From the NCBI RefSeq assembly GCF_040412425.1, contig NC_089741.1:36996027-37060026 (forward strand): a DNA stretch of 64,000 nucleotides, read 5' to 3'. The translations under genes were made by a program, and so were the position numbers. The DNA comes from Macrobrachium rosenbergii. Taxonomy: Eukaryota; Arthropoda; Malacostraca; Decapoda; Palaemonidae. Under the pieces are notes generated by a model that was not told the DNA's origin, did no database searches, and saw only the letters and a program-made list of their open reading frames with translations. Below, in pieces: positions 1-16,239 of this stretch (position 1 is the stretch's first letter; each line of letters opens with the position of its first letter).

Positions 1-540
1 AATGCGTTTGATAACACAACTTCTTCCTAGCAAACATTAAAACTAAGCTTAGTCTTTTTATCAAATAAATTCTGTCGAATAAACTTTAAAACAAATATTG
101 TGTTTGATATTTTTCCATAAACCGTTAAAACACACAACATTAAACCTGACAATAATCATGCAACGGTGTGCTGTTTAGATATACACAGCTAATATACAAA
201 AAGCCTGAATGCAACTGTGTGCTGTTTAGATATACACAGTTAATATACAAAAAGCCTGACTTACTGATATATAAACAGAAAATGAAGTCCTGTTTATACA
301 CACTTTACATAGCTACAGAGAGTAGAGCCATGTTTACTATTTACTTTGTTTATCTATGGTATCAACCTCTATAGAGGGGAATCAGAAATAATCAAAATTT
401 CCACTGCGGATAAAGATATTCTGCAAGACTATTATTGATTTGTGGCAAACGGCCCAAAGACTGTCTCTTAGATGAAATGTCAACATAACAGATACGCTAT
501 GTTGGACATGGCGTTACCTGCCCATAAACCTCTCTCTCTC
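1..540. other. AT-rich, gene-poor segment with a short tandem duplication
   Basis: Around 165-262 a unit of about 50 bp (GTGTGCTGTTTAGATATACA and following) occurs twice with a degenerate third copy. I see nothing else of note. Confidence 0.5.
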
Positions 541-631
541 TCTCTCTCTCTTTGATACCACTCAGTTTCGAAAGCAAAATCCAAATTTGACAACCTAAAA
601 TTAATCAACTTAAAAATCAGAAAAAAAACAA

Positions 632-679
<48 letters not shown>

Positions 680-849
680 CCACTCAGTTTCGAAAGCAAA
701 ATCCAAATCTGACAACCTAAAATTAATCAACTTAAAAATCAGAAAAAAACAATCTCTCTCTCTTTCGCTCTCTTTGATACCACTCAGTTTCGAAAACAAA
801 ATCAATTTGGAAACTTAAAATTAATAAATTTAAATGTGTAAAAGAACAG

Positions 850-890
<41 letters not shown>
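531..890. repeat. Higher-order repeat: CT array plus unique spacer, three copies
   Basis: CT microsatellites alternate with a conserved spacer of about 80 bp (GATACCACTCAGTTTCGAAA, then CAACCTAAAATTAATCAACTT) at about 553, 676 and 775. The arrays differ in length but the spacers are nearly identical, so the whole unit was duplicated. Confidence 0.8.
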
Positions 891-891
<1 letters not shown>

Positions 892-1340
892 ACACACACA
901 CCACTAAAACAAAGGGTAAGTAAATTACGACACATTAAAACACTAAACGACAACAATGCAGGGTGTGCCTCCTTGAGGCTTGTGAAAAGAAGTTTAAAGG
1001 ATGAATCATGCAATCTGGTCCCTCCCACTCGCCACAGATAAGAGGGAAAATCTTTACGGAGGAAGGGGAGGGGGTTTGCGTTCTTTTAGTCGTACAACCC
1101 ACGTGACAAGCGGCTGGGCCGTCGGAAGAACGTTTGGCTTGATAACATTGTTATCATTTGAGTTATCATTTCCGGTTTGTTTCGGTCAAAGTGAGGGAAA
1201 AGGGTTATGTCTTCCTTTCGTATAATTTTTTTTTTTGGTATGTGCCCTCTTTGGCTCATCGTATGTTTTGTCGTAATTTGGGCTTGGTCTTCTTTTGGGG
1301 TCTAATTCTGATAGGTGATTTTATATGTATGTATGTATAA

Positions 1341-1344
<4 letters not shown>

Positions 1345-1419
<75 letters not shown>

Positions 1420-1425
1420 TGTATG

Positions 1426-1491
<66 letters not shown>

Positions 1492-1526
1492 CCTCTATCT
1501 AGGTCATGTCCACACACACACACACT

Positions 1527-1617
<91 letters not shown>
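1345..1617. repeat. Compound microsatellite (TA)n, (CA)n, (GA)n
   Basis: About 150 bp of nearly pure TA, a short CA run, then about 90 bp of GA. It generates spurious poly-IY, poly-LS and poly-RE frames on both strands. Confidence 0.95.
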
Positions 1618-1901
1618 GTATTAACAGTTTTCTGTCTGCTTGCTATCTTCAAAAAAAGTTATAGATAGATTTTTGATCCAATTTGTGAATGAAACGCGTA
1701 TGGGTCGAACGCGTTATGAGACGGATACGGATACGCATAATTTCTACTAAAATAAATAGTTATTTCTATATTTTCTATGCAATAACCTGCATTTTATTAA
1801 TGACCTTCATTTAACACTGGTCAAGTTACATTGCTCTCTGCATTTACTTTTCACCCTTCCTTCGATTTCTCAGCTGTCCAACTTTCTTAATAATAAAATA
1901 A

Positions 1902-1957
<56 letters not shown>

Positions 1958-2607
1958 GAATAATACAAGCTACATAACTTCATGGAAGTCCTTTGAGGAC
2001 AACTGAACTATATGTTTACACAATGACTCCGGACGACATCTGTCAGGTGACGTCACACACATGACAGATAAAGAGGGGGCACTCGTGAAAATATCATTAC
2101 CATATCACCTGTGTCTGATGAGATTACAGTGAGTCTCTGCTTGCCATTTCACTCCTAAGAGCTGCGTGAATGCAGAACCCCGAGCACTACTGCATTCAGT
2201 ACTGGTAGGGTAGGACACAACACATCGAATTGCACTATTTCGTGAAAGTTGCTATATGTAATAGAGAGAGAGAGAGTAGAGAGAGAGAGAGAGAGGTAGA
2301 GAGAGAGAGAATGTTTTAATACGTGTGCTTCATAATATGAATATGAAGAAATTGGAGATCATTATGCATAGAGAAGAGTTCCAAACAAACCTGTCTCAGG
2401 TGAACTTCAAACAAAACGGATAATTATCTTGAATAACCCTAGCAACATAAATGACATAAAATACAATAGCACCAAAACACTGACGAATTTGATAAAAAAA
2501 ATTCGTAGCCAAAAATCCAAAGTTGGCATAAGAACAAAATAATCATTAAGGGACACCAGGAACATAAACAAGCCTAGATATAATAATAATAATAATAATA
2601 ATAATAT

Positions 2608-2640
<33 letters not shown>

Positions 2641-2736
2641 GACAAAATGAAAAGAGAAAATAATGCCTACAATGATAATAATATTCTTCGTAGCTTAAAC
2701 AAAAACTAACAATACAGCAGAGCCAGATGATTTTGG

Positions 2737-2787
<51 letters not shown>

Positions 2788-3190
2788 TGTTCAAAGTCTC
2801 CCACTTGAAAAGAACGACTGAAATGAGTCACAGAGTTATCAGGAGATGGTCAACGACTGTGGTTCACAGATAACACACATGACTCAAGTTTCACTCGCCT
2901 TACTCTGTGACGAATACAGGCGAAATGAGCCTATAAAAGATGTTTTTACTGGGTCGCTGGCTGGCGTCATGGAAGGGGGTGGAAGTAACCATCACCATGA
3001 CCCTGCCCTTCCTTTAATGTTATACTGCGTCCCGCTTGGGCATTTCATCTTGTTTTTGAGTTTCCTTGAAACTCTCTTTCCTTAGTGTCTTAGACCTGGG
3101 CTAGAAATGGGCATTTGCCAGTCCCACTGGCCTCCGTACTTGTGACAGTTGTTTATTTCCAGACGCTACCATAAGTCGCCTTATGCTATG
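1618..3190. other. Gene-poor segment with (AAT)n and (GA)n runs
   Basis: AAT runs at about 1895-1960, 2578-2640 and 2738-2787, and interrupted GA near 2262-2310. The open frames here are repeat-derived. Confidence 0.6.
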
Positions 3191-3224
3191 CGGTGGCTGT
3201 ACACTCACTGCCCTCTAAGCCTCA

Positions 3225-3795
3225 GGGTACCATGGCCTCTGCACTGTAGCTCTCTGTACATGGTCTCTCCACTGTAGCCTCTGGACATGGTCTCACACTG
3301 CAGCCTCTGTACATGGTCACTGGCTGTAACAGCCTCTGTACACTGCCTGAGCCCAGCCTCTGCACATGGTCAATTTGCTGTAGCCTCTGTACATAGGATC
3401 TGTGACAGGCCTTTCACATAGGCTAGTCCCTGTGCCATAGCTGCTGTACATGGTCTCTGCACTATAGCCTCTGTACATGGTCTCTGCACTATAGCCTCTG
3501 TACATGAGTCTCTGCACTATAGCCTCTGTACATGGTCTCTGCACTATAGCCTCTGTACATGGTCCTTGTAGCCTTCTGACACCTCCTCAGGGCTGCAGCC
3601 TCTGTACATGGTCGATTTGCCAGCCTCTGCACACATGAGGTCTGTGCAAAAATACTTTGTACCAACATGATTAATATGCTGTAGCCTCTATATGATCTGT
3701 GTGCTGTAGCCTCTGTACATGGTATCTATACCATAGCCTCTGTGTGTGTTCTCTGGGTTGTAGCCTCTGTGTACATGGTCTGGTGCTGATGCCTC
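3225..3795. repeat. Minisatellite, unit about 27 bp
   Basis: About 20 degenerate copies of TAGCCTCTGTACATGGTCTC plus TGCACTA. The best-conserved copies are at 3440-3560. The edges are more diverged than the centre. Confidence 0.9.
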
Positions 3796-3799
3796 TGTA

Positions 3800-7640
<3,841 letters not shown>

Positions 7641-7654
7641 CATCTTGTGGATGA

Positions 7655-9225
7655 TACATAGGAAGTGTCTACGAAGAGACTAACTAATCTCTGAAGGTGT
7701 CTGCCAAAGAGATTAACTCAGTCTGTGAAGGTGTCCACAAAGAGACTAACTCAATCTGTGAAGGTGTCTGGAAGAGATTAACTCAGTCTCTAAAGGTGTC
7801 TCAAAAGAGATTAACTTGTCTATGAAGGCTGTGTCTGCGAAGAGATTAACTCAATCTATGAAGGTGTCTACAAAGACACTAACCTGATCCATGAAGGTGT
7901 CTACGGAGAGACTAACTCGATCTATGAAGGTGTCACGAAGAGACTAACTCAATCCATGAAGGTGTCTACAAAGAGACTAACTCAATCCATGAAGGTGTCT
8001 ACGAAGAGGCTAGTAACTCAATCTATGAAAGTGTCTGCGAAGAGACTAGTAACTCAATCTCTGAAGGTGTCTGTGAAGAGACTAGTAACTCAATCCATGA
8101 AGGTGTCTACAAAGAGACTAGAAACTCAATCTATGAAGATGTCTATGAAGAGAATAACAACTCAATCTCTGAAGGTGTCTGCCAAGAGATTAACTCAGTT
8201 CTATGAAGGTGTCTACAAGAGACTAACTTGATCTATGAAGGTGTCTACGTAAGAGACTAACTCAATCTATGAAGGTGTCTATGAAGAGACTAACTCAATC
8301 TATGAAGGTGTCTACAAAGAGACTAACTCAATCTATGAAGGTGTCACGAAGAGCTAGTAACTCAATCTCTGAAGGTGTCTGCAAAGAGACTAGTAACTCA
8401 ATCTATGAAGGTGTTGTGAAGAGACTAGTAACTCAATATATGAGGTGTCTACGAAGAGACTTAGAAACTCAATCTATGAAGATGTCTACGAAGAGACTAG
8501 AAACTCAATCTATGAAGGTGTCTACGAAGAGACTAGTAACTCAATCTCTGAAGGTATCTCAAGTAAGAGATTAACTCAGTCTATGAAGGTGTCTACAAAG
8601 AGACTAACTTGATCTATGAAGGTGTCTGAAGAGACTAACTCAATCTATGAAGGTCTGTTGTAAGAGACTAACTTGATCTATGAAGGTGTTACGAAGAGAC
8701 TAACTTGATCTATGAAGGTGTTCTATGAAGAGACTAACTCAATCTATGAAGGTGTCTCTGAAGAGACTAACTCAATCTATGAAGGTGTCTGAAGAGACTA
8801 ACTCAATCTATGAAGGTGTCTATGAAGAGACTAACTCAATCTATGAAGGTGTCTGACAACGAGACTAGTAACTCAATCTATGAAGGTGTCTACAAAGAGA
8901 CTAGTGACTCAATCTATGAAGGTGTCTGTGAAGAGACTAACTCAATCTCAGAAGGTGTCTATGAAGAGACTAGTAACTCAATCTATGAAGGTGTCTACAT
9001 GAAGAGACTAACTCAATCTGTGAAGGTGTCTATGAAGAGGCTAGTAACTCAATCTATGAAGGTGTCTGCAGAAGAGACTAGTAACTCAATCTATGAAGGT
9101 GTCTGTGAAGAGACTAGTAACTCAATCTATGAAGGTGTCTACGAAGAGACTAACTCAATCTATGAAGGTGCCTACAAAGAGACTAACTCAATCTATGAAG
9201 GTGTCTACGAAGAGACTAACTCAGT
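7655..9225. repeat. Large minisatellite, unit 33/36 bp
   Basis: Roughly 45 copies of a unit centred on CTCAATCTATGAAGGTGTCT plus ACGAAGAGACTAA, some with a three-base TAG insertion. Because 33 and 36 are multiples of three, plus-strand frames stay open for up to about 160 codons (MKVS-KRL-TQS repeats at 7956-8231, 8269-8574, 8810-9298). Frequent dropouts of one to three bases break these frames. I see no coding signal beyond periodicity. Confidence 0.93.
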
Positions 9226-9774
9226 CTCATTAGCAGAACTCAAAAGAACATTGCACATGTCTGGATGCGAGTATGCCACTTATTTGATATTCCCATAATC
9301 AATACAACCTTACTTTTTCAAGTAAGCACCACAAGAGAAGTGACTATAAACAAAAAGAAGATCATTATTCTATGACGATGTCCACAAAACAATTCTTATT
9401 TTATACACATTACATCAACGTAATTGCAAGTAGCCTATCCATCTACTAGCGTCACTGGAGGAGACATTCTTAGTACGTTCAAACGGCTGTTATATGACAC
9501 TATAAAAATTCGCCAAGTCATTCAAAGTCAGTAATGAGGTCTTGTGACACGATGCTGCCACATGCTGCCCAGAGGAAAGCCCACACCAACAGCAGTTAGT
9601 AGTCTCTCTCAGTTAGACTGAATTCGAGTACTTCTACGAGTATGTCTGATTCAATGTGCGATATTTTCCTCAGAGCTGAACACCATCAGTATCTTTTATT
9701 GAGCTGATGCAGAAGTCTCATTAGAGCTGAATGGTTTACGTTAAGGAGGTGAATTTCAACTGTCCCCACTCACA

Positions 9775-10265
9775 GATGAATGCAGCTGCCCTTCTTCCCA
9801 TCTGAATTCCAACTGTTCACTCAGGGCTGTGGCACCTGGTCCTCTTCCAGTTGAATTCCAAATGTTCCCACTCAGGCTGAATGCAGTTATTCTTCTTCCA
9901 GCTGAATTTCAACTGTTCCCACTGAGGCTGAATGCACCTGCTCTTCTTCCAGCTGAATTCCAACCGTTCCCACTCAGGGGGCTGAATGCAGCTGCTCTTA
10001 CTCCAGCTGAACTTCAACTGTCCCCACTCAGGCTGAATGCAGCTGTATTTCTTCCAGCTGAATTCCAACTGTCCCCACTCAGGCTGAATGCAGCTGTATT
10101 TCTTCTAGCTGAATTCCAACTGCCCCCAATTAGGGCTGAATGCAGCTGTATTTCTTCCAGCTGAATTTCCAACTGTTCCCACTCTAGGTTAAATGCAATT
10201 ACTCTTCTTCCAGCTGAATTGACAGTTTCCCACTCAGGCTGGATGCAGCTGCTCTTCTTCCAGAG
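9775..10265. repeat. Minisatellite, unit about 51 bp
   Basis: About nine copies of a unit with CAGCTGAATTCCAACTGT, CCCACTCAGGCTGAATGCAG and CTCTTCTTC. The period of 17 codons gives frames open on both strands (9817-10068 minus, 9829-10164 plus), interpreted as by-products. Confidence 0.92.
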
Positions 10266-10389
10266 ACAAATTCAAGCAGCTTCCCTCGTGGAGACGAACT
10301 TGACCTGATGCCATTTTGGGCTGAATGTGGGTTCTGTGGGTTTCTAATAACTTTCCGGAATTCTATTACCTTCAGTTACTTTTTGAATG

Positions 10390-10892
10390 AGCACCATATT
10401 CTTTGGAAGCTTGAAATTTCAAGTCAATGGCCCCTGTGGATTGTTCCATATGAATAGGGCTCACCTTCTGAATAATAATAATCAATGGCCTGTGGGACTG
10501 TTCCATAAGAATAGGGTTCATCTGCTGAATAATAATAATCAATGGCCCATGGGACTGTTCCATATGAATAGGCTCACCTTCTGAATAATAATAATCAATG
10601 GTCCTTGTGGGACTGTTCCATAAGAATAGGGTTCATCTTCTGAATAATAATGATCAATGGCCCTGTGGGATTGTTCCATAAGAATAGGGTTCATCTTCTG
10701 AATAATAATAATCAAAGGCCCCTGTGGGATTATTCCATAAGAATAGGTTCATCTTCTGAATAATAATAATCAATGGCCCTGTGATTGTTCCATAAGAATA
10801 GGGCTCACCTGAAAAATAATAATCAATGGCTCTCTGTGGGATTGTTCCATAAGAATAGGGTCCATCTTCTGAACAACAACAACAACAATAAC

Positions 10893-10940
<48 letters not shown>
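10390..10940 (+). repeat. Tandemly amplified dispersed repeat ending in (AAT)n
   Basis: A conserved dispersed element (TTGAAATTTCAAGTCAATGG, then GTTCCATATGAATAGGG, then TCTTCTGAATAATAATAAT) also occurs at 26040-26255, 30925-31035, 33088-33345 and 62360-62625. Here its second half is repeated about eight times with a period near 59 bp, ending in a longer AAT array. Confidence 0.88.
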
Positions 10941-10941
<1 letters not shown>

Positions 10942-11269
10942 CCCACAGAGTTGGAGAAAGTAAGGACCTCGAAACAGACCATTGCCAACACCGCGCGATC
11001 CGTACTTTTGTCTTCTTGAGGCTGAAGTTGGCATTCGAGGGCATTCAGAGAGCTAGCAAACTCATTATGGCGTCCGAGTTATCAGGTCAGATAGCCTGCT
11101 TATCACTCAATTATGATGTACATGCCCTCAAGATTATTGCACAGTAAACATCCATTTTGAACACGCAAGCACGTGTGCAATTTTAACGCACTCGCAAGCA
11201 CGGCATCGCTTGGAAAGTAATGATCGGGATTATTATTGATATGAAAATCACGAATTGTATACATTCATT

Positions 11270-11535
11270 TAAATAAAACGTTTTAATATGATTATCAAGA
11301 AAATGAAAGGTTTTAATGTGACTTTCATAAAAATAAAGTTTTAATGTGAATATCATGAAAATAAAGTTTTAATGTGAATATCATGAAAATAAGTTTATGA
11401 TATCAAGAATATAAAAAAAGTTTTTATGTAAATATCAATAAAATCATTTTAATATGATATCATGGAAATAAAAAGTTTTAATGTGAATATCAATGGAAGT
11501 AAAAAGTTTAAATGTGAATATTGTGAAAAATAAAC
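11270..11535. repeat. Minisatellite, unit about 28-32 bp
   Basis: About eight copies of TTTTAATGTGAATATCATGA plus AAATAAAG, with indels. Confidence 0.85.
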
Positions 11536-11788
11536 ACACGTTCGTAGGGGCTCAGCTATAAAAAGGCCATTCACACTTTTCACAATTTCACACAGTAGCC
11601 ATCTACACAACAATATGATGAATTTAAACAGCAAGAAAGTAATTCAATTTACGTTGCTTCAATATTTCACTTAATTTATCTTTTACTTTGTTAAAAATTT
11701 TTAAAATTTATGGCATACAGTCTTTTAATACCATCATCACGAAGGAGTGATAATACAATCGATTATGGAGAGAGTTTGACCATTCAGA

Positions 11789-11789
<1 letters not shown>

Positions 11790-11842
<53 letters not shown>
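11790..11842. repeat. (GA)n microsatellite
   Basis: About 50 bp of uninterrupted GA in otherwise unique AT-rich sequence. Confidence 0.95.
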
Positions 11843-11846
<4 letters not shown>

Positions 11847-12054
11847 GAATTAGCCTGCCTGACCTTTTCTATCACCTTGTAGTCCTATCCCCTTCCCCCA
11901 CCCACAACCCCATCCAGGTTGATGTCATTTCTGGTCAGTTATGAGGGAGAGAGAGGCAGCTGCCCGCGGTCGCACCACAGACCTCTCTCTCTCTCTCTCT
12001 CCATGAAATTCACAACATTCATAAGATTAATACATGGTCCATATAGGCTAGATA

Positions 12055-12465
12055 CCAATTATAATTTATGGGAAAGGGAACAACAACATTATACAATTTA
12101 TGGAACAAAAACCAACACCCACATTATAAAATTTATGGAAAAAGCAAACAACCACACTAAAACAATTTATGGAAAAAGCAACCATCATTATACAATTTAT
12201 GGAAAAAAGCAACAACTATATTACAAGTATATATGGAAAAGCAACACCCCATTATACAATATTTGGAAAAAAAAAACCAACGACCAAATTATATATACAA
12301 TATATGGAAAAATCAACAAACCACATTATAAAAATTACGAACAAAGCAGCAAACACATAATACAATTTACTGAACAGAGCAACACCCACATTATACAATT
12401 AATACGATAAAGCAACAACTACATTACGAAAATTATGAACTAAACGACAACCACATACCGTATAC
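12055..12465. repeat. Minisatellite, unit about 33 bp
   Basis: About 11-12 degenerate copies of ACAATTTATGGAAAAAGCAA plus CAACCACATTAT. The plus-strand frame at 11919-12410 is derived from it. Confidence 0.85.
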
Positions 12466-12749
12466 CATTTCCGAAAAAGCAACAAACATACCACCAAACA
12501 CACATACAGACACAACCACAAAAAACAAAGCTCTGATTCATTGCAGTTAGCATTTCCCACAACGGGGAAAACAAGCTTTCCTAACATCTGGATGTAAACT
12601 TTGACGGGATGTGGTGACAAAATAATAATTAGCGAAATGTTATAGAATGCATCCGCTGATAATGTCACGAGTTAGCCCCAATCTAATATGGCCTATGCCA
12701 TCATGCTTCCTGTTGAATGCGAGCGCTAGCACGCACACACACACATACA

Positions 12750-13062
<313 letters not shown>

Positions 13063-13321
13063 TACATACATTCTAAGCTACAAATTTAATCTAGAATTCA
13101 CTACACCTGGAATGCCTTACACCTAATGGGAATCATAGTTGAAATCGACTGTTTATCAATGTACCTAAACCACATGACAATGTTCTGAACCTGGCGGGGA
13201 CACATTATAATTAAAATTCCCGTTGGGTGTAAGTTACTCCCTAGTATGGTGAATTCGATATTAAACCATGATTGTAGCCTAATATGTTTGAGTAAATACA
13301 TTTTTAGCCACGTCTGTGTAA

Positions 13322-13375
<54 letters not shown>

Positions 13376-13616
13376 CTAGCCATGTCTACCATGACGTCAT
13401 CTTCCCACCCTAAACCACCACCTCCACCTGACCTAGCAACTCCTAAGGCGTGACGTGACGTCATTGCTGCCTTTACCTTTAAACACTCCCACGAAAACCC
13501 CACCGCCCTCCCCCACCCTGCCCCTAACTCCCCACCTCCGGTCAGCCTTGTCTTGTAGGCCAAGAATGCTGCTTTATCATGTTTTCACTGGCCTCAAGTT
13601 TTCCTGACTATGATGT

Positions 13617-13619
<3 letters not shown>

Positions 13620-13694
<75 letters not shown>
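13620..13694. repeat. (GA)n microsatellite
   Basis: About 75 bp of GA with one interruption. A second GA array lies at 13335-13373. Confidence 0.95.
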
Positions 13695-13695
<1 letters not shown>

Positions 13696-13784
13696 AGGTC
13701 TCCAGCTCGGCTCATCTTCAAATTTACGACTCAAGAAAACCGGATCTCGAACATGTCTCTCTAAACATAATATTATACAGACTA

Positions 13785-14230
13785 AAGCTCACTGTGGACC
13801 CACATAAACATACTTCAGCATACAAAGTTTACAGGGCCCCATAAACTTTTTTCACATAAAAGCTCATAGTGGCCCTACAAAAACGTTTTTAATAATATAA
13901 AGCCTCAGAGTGCCCCCACATAAACATTTTTAAAACTATAAAGCTCACAGTGGCACACATAAACATTTTTAAAAATATAAGGCTCATAGTGGCACCACAT
14001 AAACATACTTTTTAACATATAAAGCTCATAGTGGCCCCTTATTATATTTATGCTTTAGCATAGTGGCCCCACAATAAACATACTTTAGCATAATGGCCCC
14101 ACATAGCCTAAACATACTTTAGCATAATGGCTCAAAATAAAACATTTTAGCATAAAAAACTCACTGAGCCCCCACATAAACGTATGTTGGCATATAAAGC
14201 TCAAAGTGGCCCCACATAAATTTTAGCATA
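13785..14230. repeat. Minisatellite, unit about 38-42 bp
   Basis: About ten degenerate copies of AAAGCTCATAGTGGCCCCAC plus ATAAACATACTTTT. Unit length varies by partial loss of the A/T-rich part. Confidence 0.87.
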
Positions 14231-14385
14231 ATATACCAGTCAACATTTTACCCCCAACTGATAAGTTTCCTGCACTGACATAAAATCCAGGTTGCTCTCT
14301 GAGATAACGTAGGCTAAATGAGAATCGAATTTGGAAAATTACAAAACGCTATATAGATAACAAAAAATTAATACTGTATGTATTA

Positions 14386-14428
<43 letters not shown>

Positions 14429-15118
14429 AAATGTCATAATGCAATGCGCTATATTTGAATGGCGTCAATACCTATTTGTGTGTGCGAGACTCGTCTAGTA
14501 GTCATGACACTCGACCAACCAAAATCAGGGAAAGTTTGAGTCTAAGCGAGGTTAGAGTTAGTAGTGTTAAGCTAAACTAAAGACCACTGTTTTCAAAGCC
14601 AAAGACACTGAGGATCTGGTCTGACCAGAATCTCAAAAAACGAAGGCACAGCATAGCTACTTCAGCTAACAGAAACTAGCACGTGGGGCTACGAAAATAA
14701 AGTGTGAGGTGGTGGGTGGGGAGAAGTATTTAATCGTGGATAGCATCTGTGGTGGGGTTGGCAAACCACCTGCTCTTAAACGAACATAACCCTGTTGACC
14801 AATTGTCTCCCGTACGGAAGGAGACTATAATTTTTATCCAAGCTCATGCCCCAAGCTGTATGTAATTTCACTGTAAATATTTACTAGCGACAACAGCTCT
14901 TGAACACAAAACGACTCTTTGCTGTGATCACCAAAGTATGCCCGTCTAGCAAGAATGCAAGCCCTTGGTCAAAACGTCTGGCTATTGGCTGGATTGGCAA
15001 AAATACCTCGGCTACCACCCATTCACAACTATGAATCCTTTGACCTAACCTAGCTAACTGAGTGCGCGATAACAGGGCAACTGAGATAGTTAGCCTTCAC
15101 AAATGCTATCCTTGTCCA
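14231..15118. other. Gene-poor segment
   Basis: One short (TA)n run at 14393-14425. I recognise no gene, RNA or repeat family in the rest. Confidence 0.5.
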
Positions 15119-15624
15119 GGGACCGCGAGTCATCGTTTTCCTCAAACATCTTTCAAACCAATTATTTGATCGAAATGGTACTTGACACAGTGTACAAGAC
15201 ATCTCCCGCTAATTTTGGTAATATATAGTGCATTGTCAAATGGTTTTGGTTAAGGCGTTTACTCTCGACTTACATGGCGTTGCTAGCATCGCCAAACTAT
15301 GCATCTGAACGTCCTTTATCCCCATCCTGTCCCTCCCTCTCCCTTCCCTCCTCATCCCCTCCTCAAACCACTTTCCTGGCCTCCCTTTCTCCGACCCCTC
15401 TTTCCTGTCTATGGGGGATAGCGGACGTTCGATTGCGTAGATTAGTCCTGCTGACTCATGCAACTTTGCCTTTAAGAGTCAAGAGTAAAACGCCTTTTAA
15501 CTAAAACCATTTGACAACGCATTATTCAAAAACTAGCGGGAGGTGTCTTGTACACTATGTCAGTACCATTTTCGATCAAATAATTAGTTTGAAAGATATT
15601 AAAGAAAACGATGACTCCGGTCCC
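15119..15624. mobile_element. Foldback (MITE-like) element with long inverted arms
   Basis: The left end GGGACCGCGAGTCATCGTTTT is mirrored by the right end GAAAACGATGACTCCGGTCCC. The arms stay complementary for about 150 bp, including the AATTATTTGATCGAAA / TTTCGATCAAATAATT block, GTACAAGACA / TGTCTTGTAC and CAAATGGTTTTGGTTAA / TTAACTAAAACCATTTG. The centre is also inverted (GAACGTCCTTTATCCCC / GGGGGATAGCGGACGTTC). The whole 506 bp can fold into one hairpin. No transposase is present, so it is non-autonomous. Confidence 0.88.
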
Positions 15625-15852
15625 GAAATGGATAATAGATAACAGCACGCATCCTTCCAGAGAATTTTGCTGAGAACTGAGATGAATATATTTTGGAGAC
15701 ACCCTTCTTGAATAAATGAGATTTGCAACATATATACTGTAGGCCTTGCATGTAACTTGTTAAAAGAGGAAGGTGTGAGCGGTATGGCAGGTCGATTTTA
15801 GCTCCACCTAAAATATGAGAGCTTAAACGTCTGTTTGACTCAGGGTTTTCCT

Positions 15853-15904
<52 letters not shown>

Positions 15905-16184
15905 GTTTCAATAAGAACTGTATAAGAAATTGAAAACGTGATCCCTTAAAATGATTGAGGCCAAAAGTGTGTATCCGATAATATATGTATGTATGTGTGT
16001 GTGTGTGTGTTCGAGCTGCTTTGCGTCAAGTAACAAGAAGGCTGGTGTCATTATCATTCAAACTATGATTACCCGCTTTGCTTGGCAATATAACTAACCT
16101 ATTCTGGTTCCGATAAGGCTCATATCAACACTTACGGATACTGATAAAGAAGACGACCATAAAAAAGTGCATTTTACATCACAG

Positions 16185-16239
<55 letters not shown>

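Noticed and set aside
7655..9225. CRISPR-like array
   Set aside because: Units are contiguous without unique spacers, and the DNA is eukaryotic.
7956..9298. MKVS-KRL-TQS repeat protein
   Set aside because: Derived from the 33/36-bp minisatellite; repeatedly broken by indels, with no flanking exon signals.
15236..15504. 75-76 codon frames inside the foldback element
   Set aside because: Occur on both strands in mirror symmetry, as expected from an inverted repeat.
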